Shown here piece after piece: positions 25,709 through 34,246 of a stretch of 64,000 nucleotides of DNA (position 1 is the first letter of the stretch; the number at the start of each line of letters is the position of its first letter). The stretch comes from Caulobacter segnis. GTDB taxonomy: Bacteria > Pseudomonadota > Alphaproteobacteria > Caulobacterales > Caulobacteraceae. A program made the translations under genes and the position numbers. The stretch is from positions 3,844,001 to 3,908,000 of the forward strand of contig NZ_CP096040.1 in the NCBI RefSeq assembly GCF_023935105.1, written 5' to 3'. The notes under the pieces are model-generated. The model had not been told where the DNA came from. It saw only the letters and a program-made list of their open reading frames with translations, and searched no databases.

Positions 25709-28105
25709 ATGACCAACATTCGATTCTGGCTGCTCGCCTCTTCGGCGGCGGCCGTGCTCGCGGCCGCGCCCGGCGCGGCCCTTGCCCAGAGCGGACCCAG
25801 CGCCTCCGCCCAGCTGGAGGAGATCATCGTCACCTCCACCAAGCGCGCCGAGCGCCTTCAGGACGTACCCGTGTCGGTGACCGCTGTCACCGCCGACGTA
25901 TTGGAGCGCAACAACGTCCGCGAGCTGGGCGACCTGGTGAAGCTGTCGCCGGGCCTGGTGATCAACTACGGCAGTCAGCCGGGCAATTTCAGCATCAACA
26001 TGCGTGGCATCGGCACCTTCTCGAACGGCATCGCCGTCGAGTCGGACGTCGCGGTGGTGATCGACGACGTGCCGGTCGGCTTCCAGGCGGCCGCCTTCAA
26101 GGACCTGATCGACGTCGAGCGCGTCGAGGTGCTTCGCGGCCCGCAGAGCACCCTGTTCGGCAAGAGCGCCATCGCCGGCGTGCTGAACATCGCCACCGCC
26201 GCCCCGACCAAGGACTTCTCGGGCAAGGCCATGATCCTGGTCACCGACGACGCCGAGAAGCGCATCGGCTTCACAGTCTCGGGCCCGATCAGGGATAGCC
26301 TGCTGATGCGACTGACGGTCGCCAAGAGCGACTATGACGGCAACGTCAAGAACCTGACGACCGGCAAGAACGTCAACGGCAGCTCGGGCTTCACCGCCAC
26401 CGCCAAGCTGGTGTGGACGCCGACCGAGCACCTGACGCTCAGCGTCGCGCCGCGCTACAACCACAATGTCTCGACCTGCTGCGCCAGCCCGATCACCGAG
26501 CTGACGCCGGGCCTCAACTACCAGGGCGCGCCGGCCTTCCCCGCCACCCTGACCCTGCGCGGGATCACGATCGACAAGAACAACCACTTCGTCCGCGCCG
26601 ACGATCGGATCGGCGGCGGCAATTCGGACGTCTTCGGCGCGACCGCGCGCATCGACTACGACTTCGGCGACGCTTCGATCCTGAAGGGCCACACCCTGTC
26701 GTCGATCACGGCGCACGACCGCTGGAAGATGGTCGACTTCCAGGACATCGACGGCACCGACCAGCCGTTCCTGCTGGGCTTCCCGGTCGCCAGCCCCTCG
26801 GGCGTCAACAGCGGCGCGCACATCGACGGCTATTTCCACGCCGACAGTTGGACCCAGGAATTCCGCCTCACCTCGCCCGGCGACACGCGACTGCGCTACG
26901 TGGCCGGCCTGTGGTACGCCAAGAACGATCTCGACCGCTATCTAAACCGCGGCCCGGTGCTGCAGCTGGCCCGCTACCTGGCCGAAAGCACCAACGAGAA
27001 CTACTCGGCCTACGCCAACGCCACCTGGGACATCACCGACAAGCTCAGTCTGACCGGCGGCGGCCGCCTGAACCGGCAGAAGATCAGCTACCACTTCGAC
27101 AAGACGATCTTCGCCAGCACCGCCCCGGGCGCGGCGACCACGCATCAGCTGTTCGGCAAGTCGGATCAGGACGACGCCTTCACCGGCAAGATCGGCGCCC
27201 AGTACAAGGTCACGCCGGACATCATGACGTTCGCGACCTTTTCGACGGGCTACAAGGGCCAGGCCTACGACCTTGTCAGCACGTTCGACGCCCGGATCGC
27301 GGCCCAGATGCCCGTGCCGCCCGAGACGGCCAAGAACTACGAACTGGGCTTCAAGAGCAGCCTGCTGAACCGCCGCGTCTATTTCAACGCCACCGTGTTC
27401 CGCGCCGACTACAAGGGCTTCCAGACCTCGGTCACCTCGTTCCTGCCCGACGGCACCTTCCTGACCTTCCTGAACAGCGTCGGCCAGCTGCGCACCCAGG
27501 GCGTCGAGCTGGACGCCGTGGCGCGGATCACCAGCAATCTCCGCCTGAACGGCGCCTTCGCCTATACCGACGCCAAGGTCGTCGACTTCCCGAACGGTCC
27601 TTGCAACAACAGCCAGCCCGCCACCGCCGACCTGCCGCTGCAGCCCGCCGGCTATGTCGGCAAGCCCGGCGAATGCTACCGCACCCCGACCACCAACGGC
27701 CGCGTGCAGAACCTGGCTGGCCGGCGTTTGAACAACACGCCGAAGTTCAAGTTCAACATCGGCGGCCAGTACGACATCGAGCTACCGGGCATGCCCTTCA
27801 AGGGCTTCGTCGGGGCGACCTATCGCTGGCAGGACGACGTCAACTTCTCGCTCAGCCAGGACCCGCGCACGGTCCAGAAAGCTTACGGCATCGTGGACCT
27901 GAAGGTCGGGATCAACGACCGCGAGGGCCGCTACACGGTCTCGGCCTTCGCCAACAACCTGCTGGACAAGCGCTACGCCCAGGGCCTGGGCAACGGAACG
28001 TCCGGTTACAGCAACCCGGCCATCCCGACCGCCCTTGGCCGCACCTGGCTGCCGGGCCGCGACGCCTTCCGCTACTTCGGGGCGCGCCTCGACGTGAACT
28101 TCTAG
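25709..28105 (+). CDS. TonB-dependent outer membrane receptor (likely oligogalacturonide uptake)
   Basis: The protein is 798 aa from MTNIRFWLLASSAAA; the frame opens at 25619, but this start gives a clean signal peptide ending ALAQ (about residue 27). Next come a TonB box-like EEIIVTSTKR, a plug domain (LGDLVKLSPGLVINY, RGPQSTLFGKSAIAGVLNI) and a beta-barrel ending in aromatic-rich FRYFGARLDVNF. Given kduI, GH105 and two GntR regulators on both sides, the cargo is probably a pectin-derived oligosaccharide. No strong ribosome site is seen. It is followed by a strong terminator. Confidence 0.93.
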   Translation: MTNIRFWLLASSAAAVLAAAPGAALAQSGPSASAQLEEIIVTSTKRAERLQDVPVSVTAVTADVLERNNVRELGDLVKLSPGLVINYGSQPGNFSINMRGIGTFSNGIAVESDVAVVIDDVPVGFQAAAFKDLIDVERVEVLRGPQSTLFGKSAIAGVLNIATAAPTKDFSGKAMILVTDDAEKRIGFTVSGPIRDSLLMRLTVAKSDYDGNVKNLTTGKNVNGSSGFTATAKLVWTPTEHLTLSVAPRYNHNVSTCCASPITELTPGLNYQGAPAFPATLTLRGITIDKNNHFVRADDRIGGGNSDVFGATARIDYDFGDASILKGHTLSSITAHDRWKMVDFQDIDGTDQPFLLGFPVASPSGVNSGAHIDGYFHADSWTQEFRLTSPGDTRLRYVAGLWYAKNDLDRYLNRGPVLQLARYLAESTNENYSAYANATWDITDKLSLTGGGRLNRQKISYHFDKTIFASTAPGAATTHQLFGKSDQDDAFTGKIGAQYKVTPDIMTFATFSTGYKGQAYDLVSTFDARIAAQMPVPPETAKNYELGFKSSLLNRRVYFNATVFRADYKGFQTSVTSFLPDGTFLTFLNSVGQLRTQGVELDAVARITSNLRLNGAFAYTDAKVVDFPNGPCNNSQPATADLPLQPAGYVGKPGECYRTPTTNGRVQNLAGRRLNNTPKFKFNIGGQYDIELPGMPFKGFVGATYRWQDDVNFSLSQDPRTVQKAYGIVDLKVGINDREGRYTVSAFANNLLDKRYAQGLGNGTSGYSNPAIPTALGRTWLPGRDAFRYFGARLDVNF

Positions 28106-28138
28106 GGACCCTCTCCCTTCTACGAGCCCCTCCTGCAC

Positions 28139-28170
28139 GGCCGGATCCTTCACGGGTCCGGCCTCTTTTT
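28139..28170 (+). terminator. Strong rho-independent terminator after the receptor
   Basis: A 10-bp stem GGCCGGATCC/GGGTCCGGCC (one T-G wobble) with loop TTCAC is followed by TCTTTTT. It separates the receptor from the convergent gntR at 28191. Confidence 0.9.
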
Positions 28171-28190
28171 CGGGAAGAGCGTGAAGCGCC

Positions 28191-28973
28191 CTACTTCGCC
28201 GCGCTGGCCGCCCGAAGGGCGATTTCCTCGCGTTTGGCCGCCAGGCTTTCGCGGGTGCGCTCGATCGCCTCCAGTTCGGCGGTCAGCAGCAGGTTCTCGA
28301 TCAGTCCGCCCAGGTGAGCCTGCATGGCGGCGCGCGCGGCCTTGGGATCGCGGGTGCGCAAGGCCTCGACGATTTCCTGGTGCTCGTCCTTCAGCGGGCG
28401 CTTGCGCACGTGCCGGGCCTTTTCCAGCATCTGCATGCACAGGCGCGAGCGGTAGCGCAGGTCCCAGGTGTTCTCGACGATCCGCGCCACGGCGACGTTG
28501 CGCGTGGCGGCCGCGATGGAGATGTGGAACTGGCGGTCAGCCAGCTCGGACTGCTCCTTGGTCGATTCCTCGCTGTTCATCTCGGTGACCAGGGTCTCGA
28601 GATAGGCCAGCTCCTCATCGGTGATCAGGGTGGCGGCCAGTGCGGCGGCCTCGCCCTCGAAAAGGCGGCGCGCTTCGGCCTGCTCGAAGGCGCCGATATC
28701 GAGATCCTTCACCGGCGGCGGGGGCTGGTCCAGGCGGACATAGACGCCCGAGCCCTGGCGGGCTTCCAGGAGGCCGCGCATCTCCAGGGCGATGACGGCG
28801 CGACGCACGGTGGGGCGACTGACGCCGAAGTCGTCGGCTAGGTCGCGCTCGGACGGCAGGCGCTGGCCAGGCTGGAAGGTTCCGCCGGCGATCGACGCGC
28901 TGATCGAGGCGGCTACCTGCTGGTAGAGCCTCGTGGAGTCCGTGGACGGGGTGCCCGAAGGGGTCGTCATCAT
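28191..28973 (-). CDS. GntR-family regulator, FadR subfamily (pectin locus, second copy)
   Basis: The protein is 260 aa. The winged HTH (LYQQVAASISASIAGGTFQPG, LPSERDLADDFGVSRPTVRRAV) is followed by an FCD domain (DRQFHISIAAATRNV, EHQEIVEALRTRDP). Its layout parallels the regulator at 22495, including the SGVYVR/T wing, an EARRLFEGEA segment and an ERTRESLAAKREE C-terminus, so the two look like paralogues. It is convergent with the receptor. Candidate operators lie 282-314 bp upstream in the long gap, so its transcript may have a long leader or start near 29250. Confidence 0.92.
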   Translation of the reverse strand: MMTTPSGTPSTDSTRLYQQVAASISASIAGGTFQPGQRLPSERDLADDFGVSRPTVRRAVIALEMRGLLEARQGSGVYVRLDQPPPPVKDLDIGAFEQAEARRLFEGEAAALAATLITDEELAYLETLVTEMNSEESTKEQSELADRQFHISIAAATRNVAVARIVENTWDLRYRSRLCMQMLEKARHVRKRPLKDEHQEIVEALRTRDPKAARAAMQAHLGGLIENLLLTAELEAIERTRESLAAKREEIALRAASAAK

Positions 28974-29254
28974 GAGCGCCGTAGACGCGCGCCAACGCCG
29001 GCGCGTCCCACAGGACTAACGCCGGTTCGGTCGCCTCACAAGCGTCCGCGAGCAAGTGGCCTTACCATGTACGCCCCGGGAACGGCGAGCGGCCGGAGGG
29101 TAAGGACTCCGGCCGCCATCGTCGTCCGCTCCGGGAGGAGGTTGGCGCAAGATACGCAGCGCCTGGTCGACGAGCGCCCGACCCCACGGCGTTTGAGCGC
29201 CGCACGGCCGGACGTTCGCACCTTAGCGAAACCGGCCGAGCGCGCAATGAAAAA

Positions 29255-29287
29255 TGGCCTGACCAATTATTTCAATTTGTACGACCA
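29255..29287. promoter_or_regulatory. Two more TGG/TTG-N5-ACCA operator candidates upstream of the second gntR
   Basis: TGGCCTGACCA (29255-29265) and TTGTACGACCA (29277-29287) fit TNGTNNNACNA; the second matches at every defined base. Their spacing (22 bp start to start) nearly equals that of the pair ahead of the receptor (23 bp). The remaining 333-bp gap (28974-29306) holds AT-rich sequence around 29245-29280 and only short unconvincing open frames. Confidence 0.5.
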
Positions 29288-29306
29288 GTTTGGAAGCGCT
29301 CTCAAC

Positions 29307-30035
29307 CTAGGCCGCCTGGCGCAGGCCCCACGGATGGGCCGGATAGAACTGCGCCATCATCCGGCTGACATAGTCGACCAGACGCGGATAGCGCTCGGCC
29401 TCGCGCCGCAGCGGCGAGTCGAAAAAGGGCGTCATGATCGCCGCCAGCGTGGCGAAGGCCGTGGCGTCGACACCGACGGGATGGCTGTCGCGCATCAGGT
29501 AGGCCTTGTCCTCCAGAAGCTCGTCCAGCGCCCGCAGCGACAAGGCTCCTAGCCAGACCACCTCCTCGCGCAGGTGCCGACCGACACCGACCGCGCGCAT
29601 ATTGGCGGCCACGGCCTCCTGCAGCCCCCGGCGCAGATCCTCGCGAACGGCCTCGGGCGCCTGATCGAACCAGCGCCCCGGTCCCTTGGCGAAGTTGGCC
29701 GGCTCCAGGAACCGGAAATAGCTGGACACCCAGCCCAGCTGGTTCTCGATCATGCGCTCGATCGCCCAGGCCTGGGCGCGCTCCTTGCCGGTCAGACCGA
29801 TGTCGAGGTCGATATCGTACTTCTGCTCGATATGGGCGCGAATGAAGGTGGAGTCGCCGATCGCCTGGGCGGCGTCCTCGATCCAGGGCAACTGGCCCTT
29901 GGGCGCGGTCTCGCGGCTGCCCTTGGTCTTCTTGTAGTCAAGGCCGGCCATCATCAACTGGACCTCGGTCTTGGTCACATAGGGGCTGATCTCGGGCAGC
30001 CCGAACCCGGCTCCGGTGGCGAACAGCGTGATCAT
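29307..30035 (-). CDS. Glutathione S-transferase-fold protein (FaxC/metaxin-like)
   Basis: The protein is 242 aa from MITLFATGAGFGLPE; GGAGAGGGACG just upstream supports this start over 30083. An N-terminal thioredoxin-like half (YVTKTEVQLMMAGLDY, KGQLPWIEDAAQAIGDS) is followed by an all-helical half. The PWIED cis-Pro stretch and DSTFIRAHIEQ are GST-like, and the spacing recalls Fax/metaxin-type GSTs. No catalytic Tyr/Ser/Cys is certain. It is divergent from a WYL regulator with a palindrome between them and is probably its target. The substrate is unknown. Confidence 0.85.
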   Translation of the reverse strand: MITLFATGAGFGLPEISPYVTKTEVQLMMAGLDYKKTKGSRETAPKGQLPWIEDAAQAIGDSTFIRAHIEQKYDIDLDIGLTGKERAQAWAIERMIENQLGWVSSYFRFLEPANFAKGPGRWFDQAPEAVREDLRRGLQEAVAANMRAVGVGRHLREEVVWLGALSLRALDELLEDKAYLMRDSHPVGVDATAFATLAAIMTPFFDSPLRREAERYPRLVDYVSRMMAQFYPAHPWGLRQAA

Positions 30036-30082
30036 CGTCCCTCTCCGATCTCGAATGTCGTGGTGACCACTTGCTACCGCCA

Positions 30083-30110
30083 CGCTACTGCCAGCATGCT
30101 GTCAGTAGCG
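30083..30110. promoter_or_regulatory. 28-bp near-perfect palindrome between GST and WYL regulator genes
   Basis: The half CGCTACTGCCAGCA is mirrored by TGCTGTCAGTAGCG with one mismatch among 14 pairs (C30091 against T30102). It ends 19 bp before the regulator ATG and begins 48 bp before the GST ATG. That position can control both promoters, as expected for an autoregulated YafY/WYL operator. Confidence 0.7.
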
Positions 30111-30129
30111 ATCGCCGATATGTGAAGCC

Positions 30130-30849
30130 ATGAGACGCGCCGAACGCCTTTTCCAGATCATCCAGATCCTGCGCCGCAGCCGCGCGCCGGTGACCGCCGA
30201 CGCCATCGCCGCCGAGTTGGAGACGTCCAAGCGCAGCGTCTATCGCGACATCGCCGCCCTGGTCGGCCAGCGCGCGCCGATCCGCGGCGAGGCCGGCGTC
30301 GGCTATGTGCTGGAGGCGGGCTTCGACATGCCGCCCCTGATGCTGACGCCCGACGAGATCGAGGCGGCGGTGCTGGGCGCGCAGTGGGTGGCCGGGCGCG
30401 GCGATCCCGTGCTGGCCAAGGCGGCCAGCGACCTGATCAGCAAGATCGCCGCCGCCGTCCCCGACCGCCTTCGGCCCTATGTGCTGGAACCGGCCATCGG
30501 CGCCTCGCCGGCCTGGAAGCCCGAGACCGACCGCATCGACGTCGCCCAGGTTCGCGCCTGGATCCACGCCGGCCGCAAGATCCGCCTGGACTACAGCGAC
30601 GGTGCCGGGGCGGTCAGCGCCCGGGTGATCTGGCCGGTCACGGTCGGCTATCGCGAGACCATCCGCATGATCATCGCCTGGTGCGAGCTGCGCGAGGCCT
30701 TCCGCACCTTCCGCACCGACCGCGTGGTCGGCGCCGAGTTCCTGGAAGAGCGCCACGGCAAGCGCCCGGCCGTCCTACGTGGCGAATGGGTCAAGTTCCG
30801 CGACGCCGAGATCGCCGCCTGGAAGCTGCGGGAGAAGGCCGACTGTTGA
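30130..30849 (+). CDS. YafY-type HTH/WYL-domain transcriptional regulator
   Basis: The protein is 239 aa. An N-terminal DeoR-like winged HTH (MRRAERLFQIIQILRRSRAPVTADAIA, SKRSVYRDIAAL) is followed by a WYL-type domain. The core motif is altered: where WYL proteins show a Trp-Tyr-Leu triad the stretch here reads WPVTVGYRETIRMIIAWCELR. WYL domains sense small ligands or nucleic acid. It is divergent from the GST gene and likely binds the 28-bp palindrome. It ends 6 bp from the convergent esterase. Confidence 0.9.
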   Translation: MRRAERLFQIIQILRRSRAPVTADAIAAELETSKRSVYRDIAALVGQRAPIRGEAGVGYVLEAGFDMPPLMLTPDEIEAAVLGAQWVAGRGDPVLAKAASDLISKIAAAVPDRLRPYVLEPAIGASPAWKPETDRIDVAQVRAWIHAGRKIRLDYSDGAGAVSARVIWPVTVGYRETIRMIIAWCELREAFRTFRTDRVVGAEFLEERHGKRPAVLRGEWVKFRDAEIAAWKLREKADC

Positions 30850-30855
30850 GAGGCC

Positions 30856-31842
30856 TTACAGACCGTGGCGCTTGGCGAAGGCCACGAATAGGCCGGGCCA
30901 GGCCGACACCGGCTTGTCCGACGTGAAACGCAGGCCAAAGCCATGGCCGCCTTCCTCGAAGACATGCATCTCGGTCGGGACGGCCTTGGCCTTCAGCGCC
31001 GTGAACATGGCGATCGTGTTCTCGACCGGCACGGTCTTGTCATCGACCGCATGCAGCAGGAAAACCGGCGACAGTCCTTCCCTCACCTGCTTTTCGGGCG
31101 AAAGCTCCAGGGCCCGCTCGGGCGAGGCGTCCTTGACCAGCAGTTGCTTGCGCGAACCGGCATGGGCGATGGCCTGGTCGGTGCTGATCACAGGATACAC
31201 CAGGGCCGACAGGTTCGGCTTGGCCGGCAGTTGGTCGGCGGCGTCGATCGGCGCATAGGTCGGCGCGTCGAAGCGAACGGTCAGGTTGGCGGCCAGGTGA
31301 CCGCCGGCCGAAAAGCCCATGATCGCCACGCGGTCGGGCGAAAAGCCCATCGCCTTGGCCTTGGACCGGATCAGGCGGACGCCGCGCTGGGCGTCCTGCA
31401 GCGGCGCGTCACCGCCCGCCGCCCAGCCATCGCCCGGCATGCGATAGAACAGGACGAAGCAGGTGTAGCCGCTCTCGTTCAGCCGACGGGCGGTCTCGTA
31501 GCCTTCCTTGTCCAGCACCACGCGCTCGTAACCGCCGCCCGGGATCAGCATCACGGCCGCCCCGTTGGGCGTCTTGGGGCGGAAGACGACCAAGGTCGGC
31601 TTGCGGGTGTGAACCTGGGCTCGGTCGCGCGGGCCACCCGGCGCGGTGCGATCGACGATCGCCTCCTCGGCCGTGACGCCCTCGCCGCCCGGCGCGCCGT
31701 TCGGCCACAGGACGATGACTTCGGTAGGATCGGCCGGAGGGGTCTTTGACTGTTCCATGGTCGCCGCCCCAGCCTTGCTCCCCGCCAGGGACCCCAGGAC
31801 GCCGGTGACGAAGGCCGCAAGGGCGCCGCGACGGTTCAGCAT
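30856..31842 (-). CDS. Secreted alpha/beta-hydrolase esterase (acetylxylan/carbohydrate esterase-like)
   Basis: The protein is 328 aa. A twin-Arg-like signal (NRRGALAAFVTGVLGSLAG) ends near residue 27, so Tat export is likely. The alpha/beta-hydrolase core has an oxyanion PGGGYERV, nucleophile elbow GFSAGGH, a late Asp in VDDKTVPVEN and a His in EEGGHGFGL. The layout resembles the BD-FAE/acetylesterase group active on plant polysaccharide side chains. It follows trmH by 75 bp, with a GGAAACCGGTTTCC palindrome in that gap. A role in sugar-ester use with the nearby LacI/MFS genes is inferred. Confidence 0.85.
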   Translation of the reverse strand: MLNRRGALAAFVTGVLGSLAGSKAGAATMEQSKTPPADPTEVIVLWPNGAPGGEGVTAEEAIVDRTAPGGPRDRAQVHTRKPTLVVFRPKTPNGAAVMLIPGGGYERVVLDKEGYETARRLNESGYTCFVLFYRMPGDGWAAGGDAPLQDAQRGVRLIRSKAKAMGFSPDRVAIMGFSAGGHLAANLTVRFDAPTYAPIDAADQLPAKPNLSALVYPVISTDQAIAHAGSRKQLLVKDASPERALELSPEKQVREGLSPVFLLHAVDDKTVPVENTIAMFTALKAKAVPTEMHVFEEGGHGFGLRFTSDKPVSAWPGLFVAFAKRHGL

Positions 31843-31904
31843 GGGATCAAGGCCTTCTGACGGGTTGTTGTCGGGCGCGACCCTAAAGCGACTTCGGGCG
31901 ATTT

Positions 31905-31918
31905 GGAAACCGGTTTCC
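31905..31918. promoter_or_regulatory. Perfect 14-bp palindrome, LacI-type operator candidate ahead of the esterase
   Basis: GGAAACCGGTTTCC is a perfect palindrome with the central CG usual for LacI-family operators. It lies 63-76 bp before the esterase start and touches the trmH stop codon. A LacI gene is at 34247. The same GAAACCGGTTTCC core occurs inside the dispersed repeat at 39101-39149, so it could instead be a repeat remnant. No second copy is seen between the MFS and lacI genes. Confidence 0.45.
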
Positions 31919-32724
31919 TAGCCGTGTGCGAAGCGCAGGTGATGGAGGACGATCCCGCTGGTGGTGGCGACGTTCAACGAGTCGAAACCGTTGGCCATCG
32001 GGATGCCGATGGTCCGCGCTCGCGCCATCACCTCCGGCGTCAAGCCCGGCCCTTCCGCGCCCAGCAGCACGGCGGTGCGCGGCGCCGGCTTCAGGTGGGC
32101 CAGGATCTCAGGCGCCGAAGGGCTGAGCGCCAGACCTTCGAAGCCGGTCGCCGCCAGCAGGTCGGCGATGTCCGCGCCGCGCTCAAGCCGCGCCGTCGGG
32201 ACGGACAGCACCGCTCCGACCGACACGCGGATCGCCTTGCGATACAACGGATCGCAGCAGTCGGCGTCCAGGACCACCGCGTCGGCGCCGAAAGCGGCGG
32301 CGTTGCGATAGATGCCGCCGATGTTGTCGTGATTGGCGATGCCGCACAGCACCAGCACCACGGCGCGCGCCGGAAGGTCGGCCAGCAGGTCCCGCGCCCC
32401 GACCGGCTCGGGCTTGCGGCCCACCGCCAGCACCCCGCGATGCAGGTGGAAGCCGGCGATGGCGTCCAGCACGGCCTGGTCGGCGAGATAAACCGGCGTC
32501 TCGTCCGGCAGGCCGGCGAACACCTCGGAGAGCTTGTCCCGGCGCTTCGGATCGATCAGCAGCGACACCACCCGCTGCGGCGCGTCGCGAACGAAGGCCC
32601 GCAGCACCGTCTCGCCCTCGGCGATGAACAGTCCCTCGCGCCCGACCAGATCGCGCTCCTTGATCGCTCGGAATGGGGCGACGGCGGGATCGTCGGGATC
32701 GGTGACGACGCGAAACTGCGGCAA
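31918..32724 (-). CDS. TrmH/SpoU-family RNA 2'-O-methyltransferase
   Basis: The protein is 268 aa. An N-terminal substrate-binding domain of L30e type (EGLFIAEGETVLRAFV) is followed by the SPOUT knot with its three motifs: NHDNIGGIYRNAAAFGADAV, LLGAEGPGL and IPMANGFDSLNVATTSGI. These enzymes 2'-O-methylate tRNA or rRNA; which RNA is not clear. It lies 18 bp after the MFS gene. The pairing is probably incidental operon placement. Confidence 0.93.
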   Translation of the reverse strand: MPQFRVVTDPDDPAVAPFRAIKERDLVGREGLFIAEGETVLRAFVRDAPQRVVSLLIDPKRRDKLSEVFAGLPDETPVYLADQAVLDAIAGFHLHRGVLAVGRKPEPVGARDLLADLPARAVVLVLCGIANHDNIGGIYRNAAAFGADAVVLDADCCDPLYRKAIRVSVGAVLSVPTARLERGADIADLLAATGFEGLALSPSAPEILAHLKPAPRTAVLLGAEGPGLTPEVMARARTIGIPMANGFDSLNVATTSGIVLHHLRFAHG

Positions 32725-32742
32725 GGGAAGCTCCGAGGGGCC

Positions 32743-33999
32743 TTAACGCACCCCTCGTATCGGCAGGATCGCCAGACCGCCAGCCAGGGCCAGCCCGGCG
32801 GCCATCAGGAAGAAGACATGGAAGTTCTCGTGGCTGGGCCCCAGGCTCCACACCGCCAAGGCCGGCGCCAAGGCTTGCGGCAGGGTGTTGGCCAGGTTGA
32901 TCACCCCCAGATCCTTACCCGCGTCGCGTTGCGAGGGCAGCACCTGGGTCACCAGGGCGATATCGACGGCGCAAAAGCACCCCGCCCCGCAGCCGAACAC
33001 CACGTAAGCCGCCACGAGGACCGGCCAGCTAGGCGACAGCGAGAACACCACCATCGACGACGCCAGGACCACGGCCGCCCCGAAGGCGAACAGCTTTCGC
33101 CGTCGCAGCCGGTCCGACAGCATCCCGCCCAGCATCGCCAGCGTGACGTTGGAGAGGGTCGAGACGGTCGTCAGAAACGCCAGCCCCTCCTCGGCGCGGC
33201 GGCCGGGGAACAGCTTCGGGTAGTCCATCACGTCCTGCAGGAAGTAGAGCATGTAGCACTGCACCAGACTCAGAGCGACCAGCACCATGAACCGCCCCAG
33301 CCACGCCAGGGCGAAGTCGGGGTGCTTGCGCGGGCTGACCCACAGGCCCGAGACGAAGGCCTTCAGATTGAACGGCGGCAAGTCCGCCTTGGCCAGCGGC
33401 GGGTCACGCAGCCGCAGGACGAATGGCGCCAGGCCCAAGAGCAGGGCCGCCGAGATCATGGCGTAGCGCTGCCACTCCACGACCAGCAGGCCGCCGATCA
33501 CCACCGCGCCCACGGCCGTGCCGATCGGATTGCCCAGGCTGAGGAAGGCCGCGACCATGCCCTTCTGAGTGTCGGGAACCCGATCGGGCATCACCGCCAC
33601 CAGGGCCGAGAAGCACAGGTTGAAAGTCAGCTGGAACAGGATCACGCCGCCGATCAAGGCCAGCGGCGTCTTGGCGTTCATGATCGCCAGATAGGCCAGC
33701 GAGGCGCCGATCGCGCCCACCACCATCCAGGGCCGCCGACGGCCAAAGCGCGAGGTTGTCCGGTCGCTGATGGCGCCGGCCAGCAGGTTGGCGACGCTGG
33801 CGACGATGGCGCCCCAGAAGGCCACTTGGCTCAACACCACCGCCTTCGACCCAGGGTCGATCGACGCGGCCTTCAGAGGCAGCAGAACCTGCAGCAGGGG
33901 CTGGAAGGAGACGAAGGCCCCGATCTGGGCGAGCGTGTAGGCGGCGATGAAATTCGCGCGAACCGGCTCCTTGGGCCGCGTCCCCTCGTCAAACGCCAT
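32743..33999 (-). CDS. MFS transporter, probable sugar transporter
   Basis: The protein is 418 aa from MAFDEGTRPKEP; GGGAGGTGAG 3 nt or so upstream supports this start over the open frame back to 34149. It has about 12 hydrophobic segments and the loop SDRTTSRFGRRRPWM, typical of the GPH/SLC45-like sugar:cation group, though the DR...GRRRP motif also fits general MFS. It is divergent from a LacI regulator (247 bp gap), which suggests carbohydrate control. The substrate is unknown, possibly a glucoside or maltose-like sugar. Confidence 0.88.
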   Translation of the reverse strand: MAFDEGTRPKEPVRANFIAAYTLAQIGAFVSFQPLLQVLLPLKAASIDPGSKAVVLSQVAFWGAIVASVANLLAGAISDRTTSRFGRRRPWMVVGAIGASLAYLAIMNAKTPLALIGGVILFQLTFNLCFSALVAVMPDRVPDTQKGMVAAFLSLGNPIGTAVGAVVIGGLLVVEWQRYAMISAALLLGLAPFVLRLRDPPLAKADLPPFNLKAFVSGLWVSPRKHPDFALAWLGRFMVLVALSLVQCYMLYFLQDVMDYPKLFPGRRAEEGLAFLTTVSTLSNVTLAMLGGMLSDRLRRRKLFAFGAAVVLASSMVVFSLSPSWPVLVAAYVVFGCGAGCFCAVDIALVTQVLPSQRDAGKDLGVINLANTLPQALAPALAVWSLGPSHENFHVFFLMAAGLALAGGLAILPIRGVR

Positions 34000-34246
34000 C
34001 TCACCTCCCGAAAGCACGGCCTCGCCGTGCTCCGACCTTTTTGACCAGAACCTGTTCGTCCGTTGCCGACGGGACATCGAAACACAAAGGCTCTGAGCGG
34101 TCTTGCGCCGCGTCGCGAGCACACTGACTGTCCATCCCTTGCCGCACAAGGGGTCCCGTACGGTAAAGCAGGGTGTTTCCCTCCGGGGCCGAGAGGCCCT
34201 AGTCTGAGGATATGGGGATGAGTCTCAAGGAAGTCGGGGCGGACTG

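Noticed and set aside
29036..29266. 76-codon minus-strand frame in the gap upstream of the second gntR
   Set aside because: Arg-rich, no ribosome site and no recognisable pattern; likely chance at high GC.
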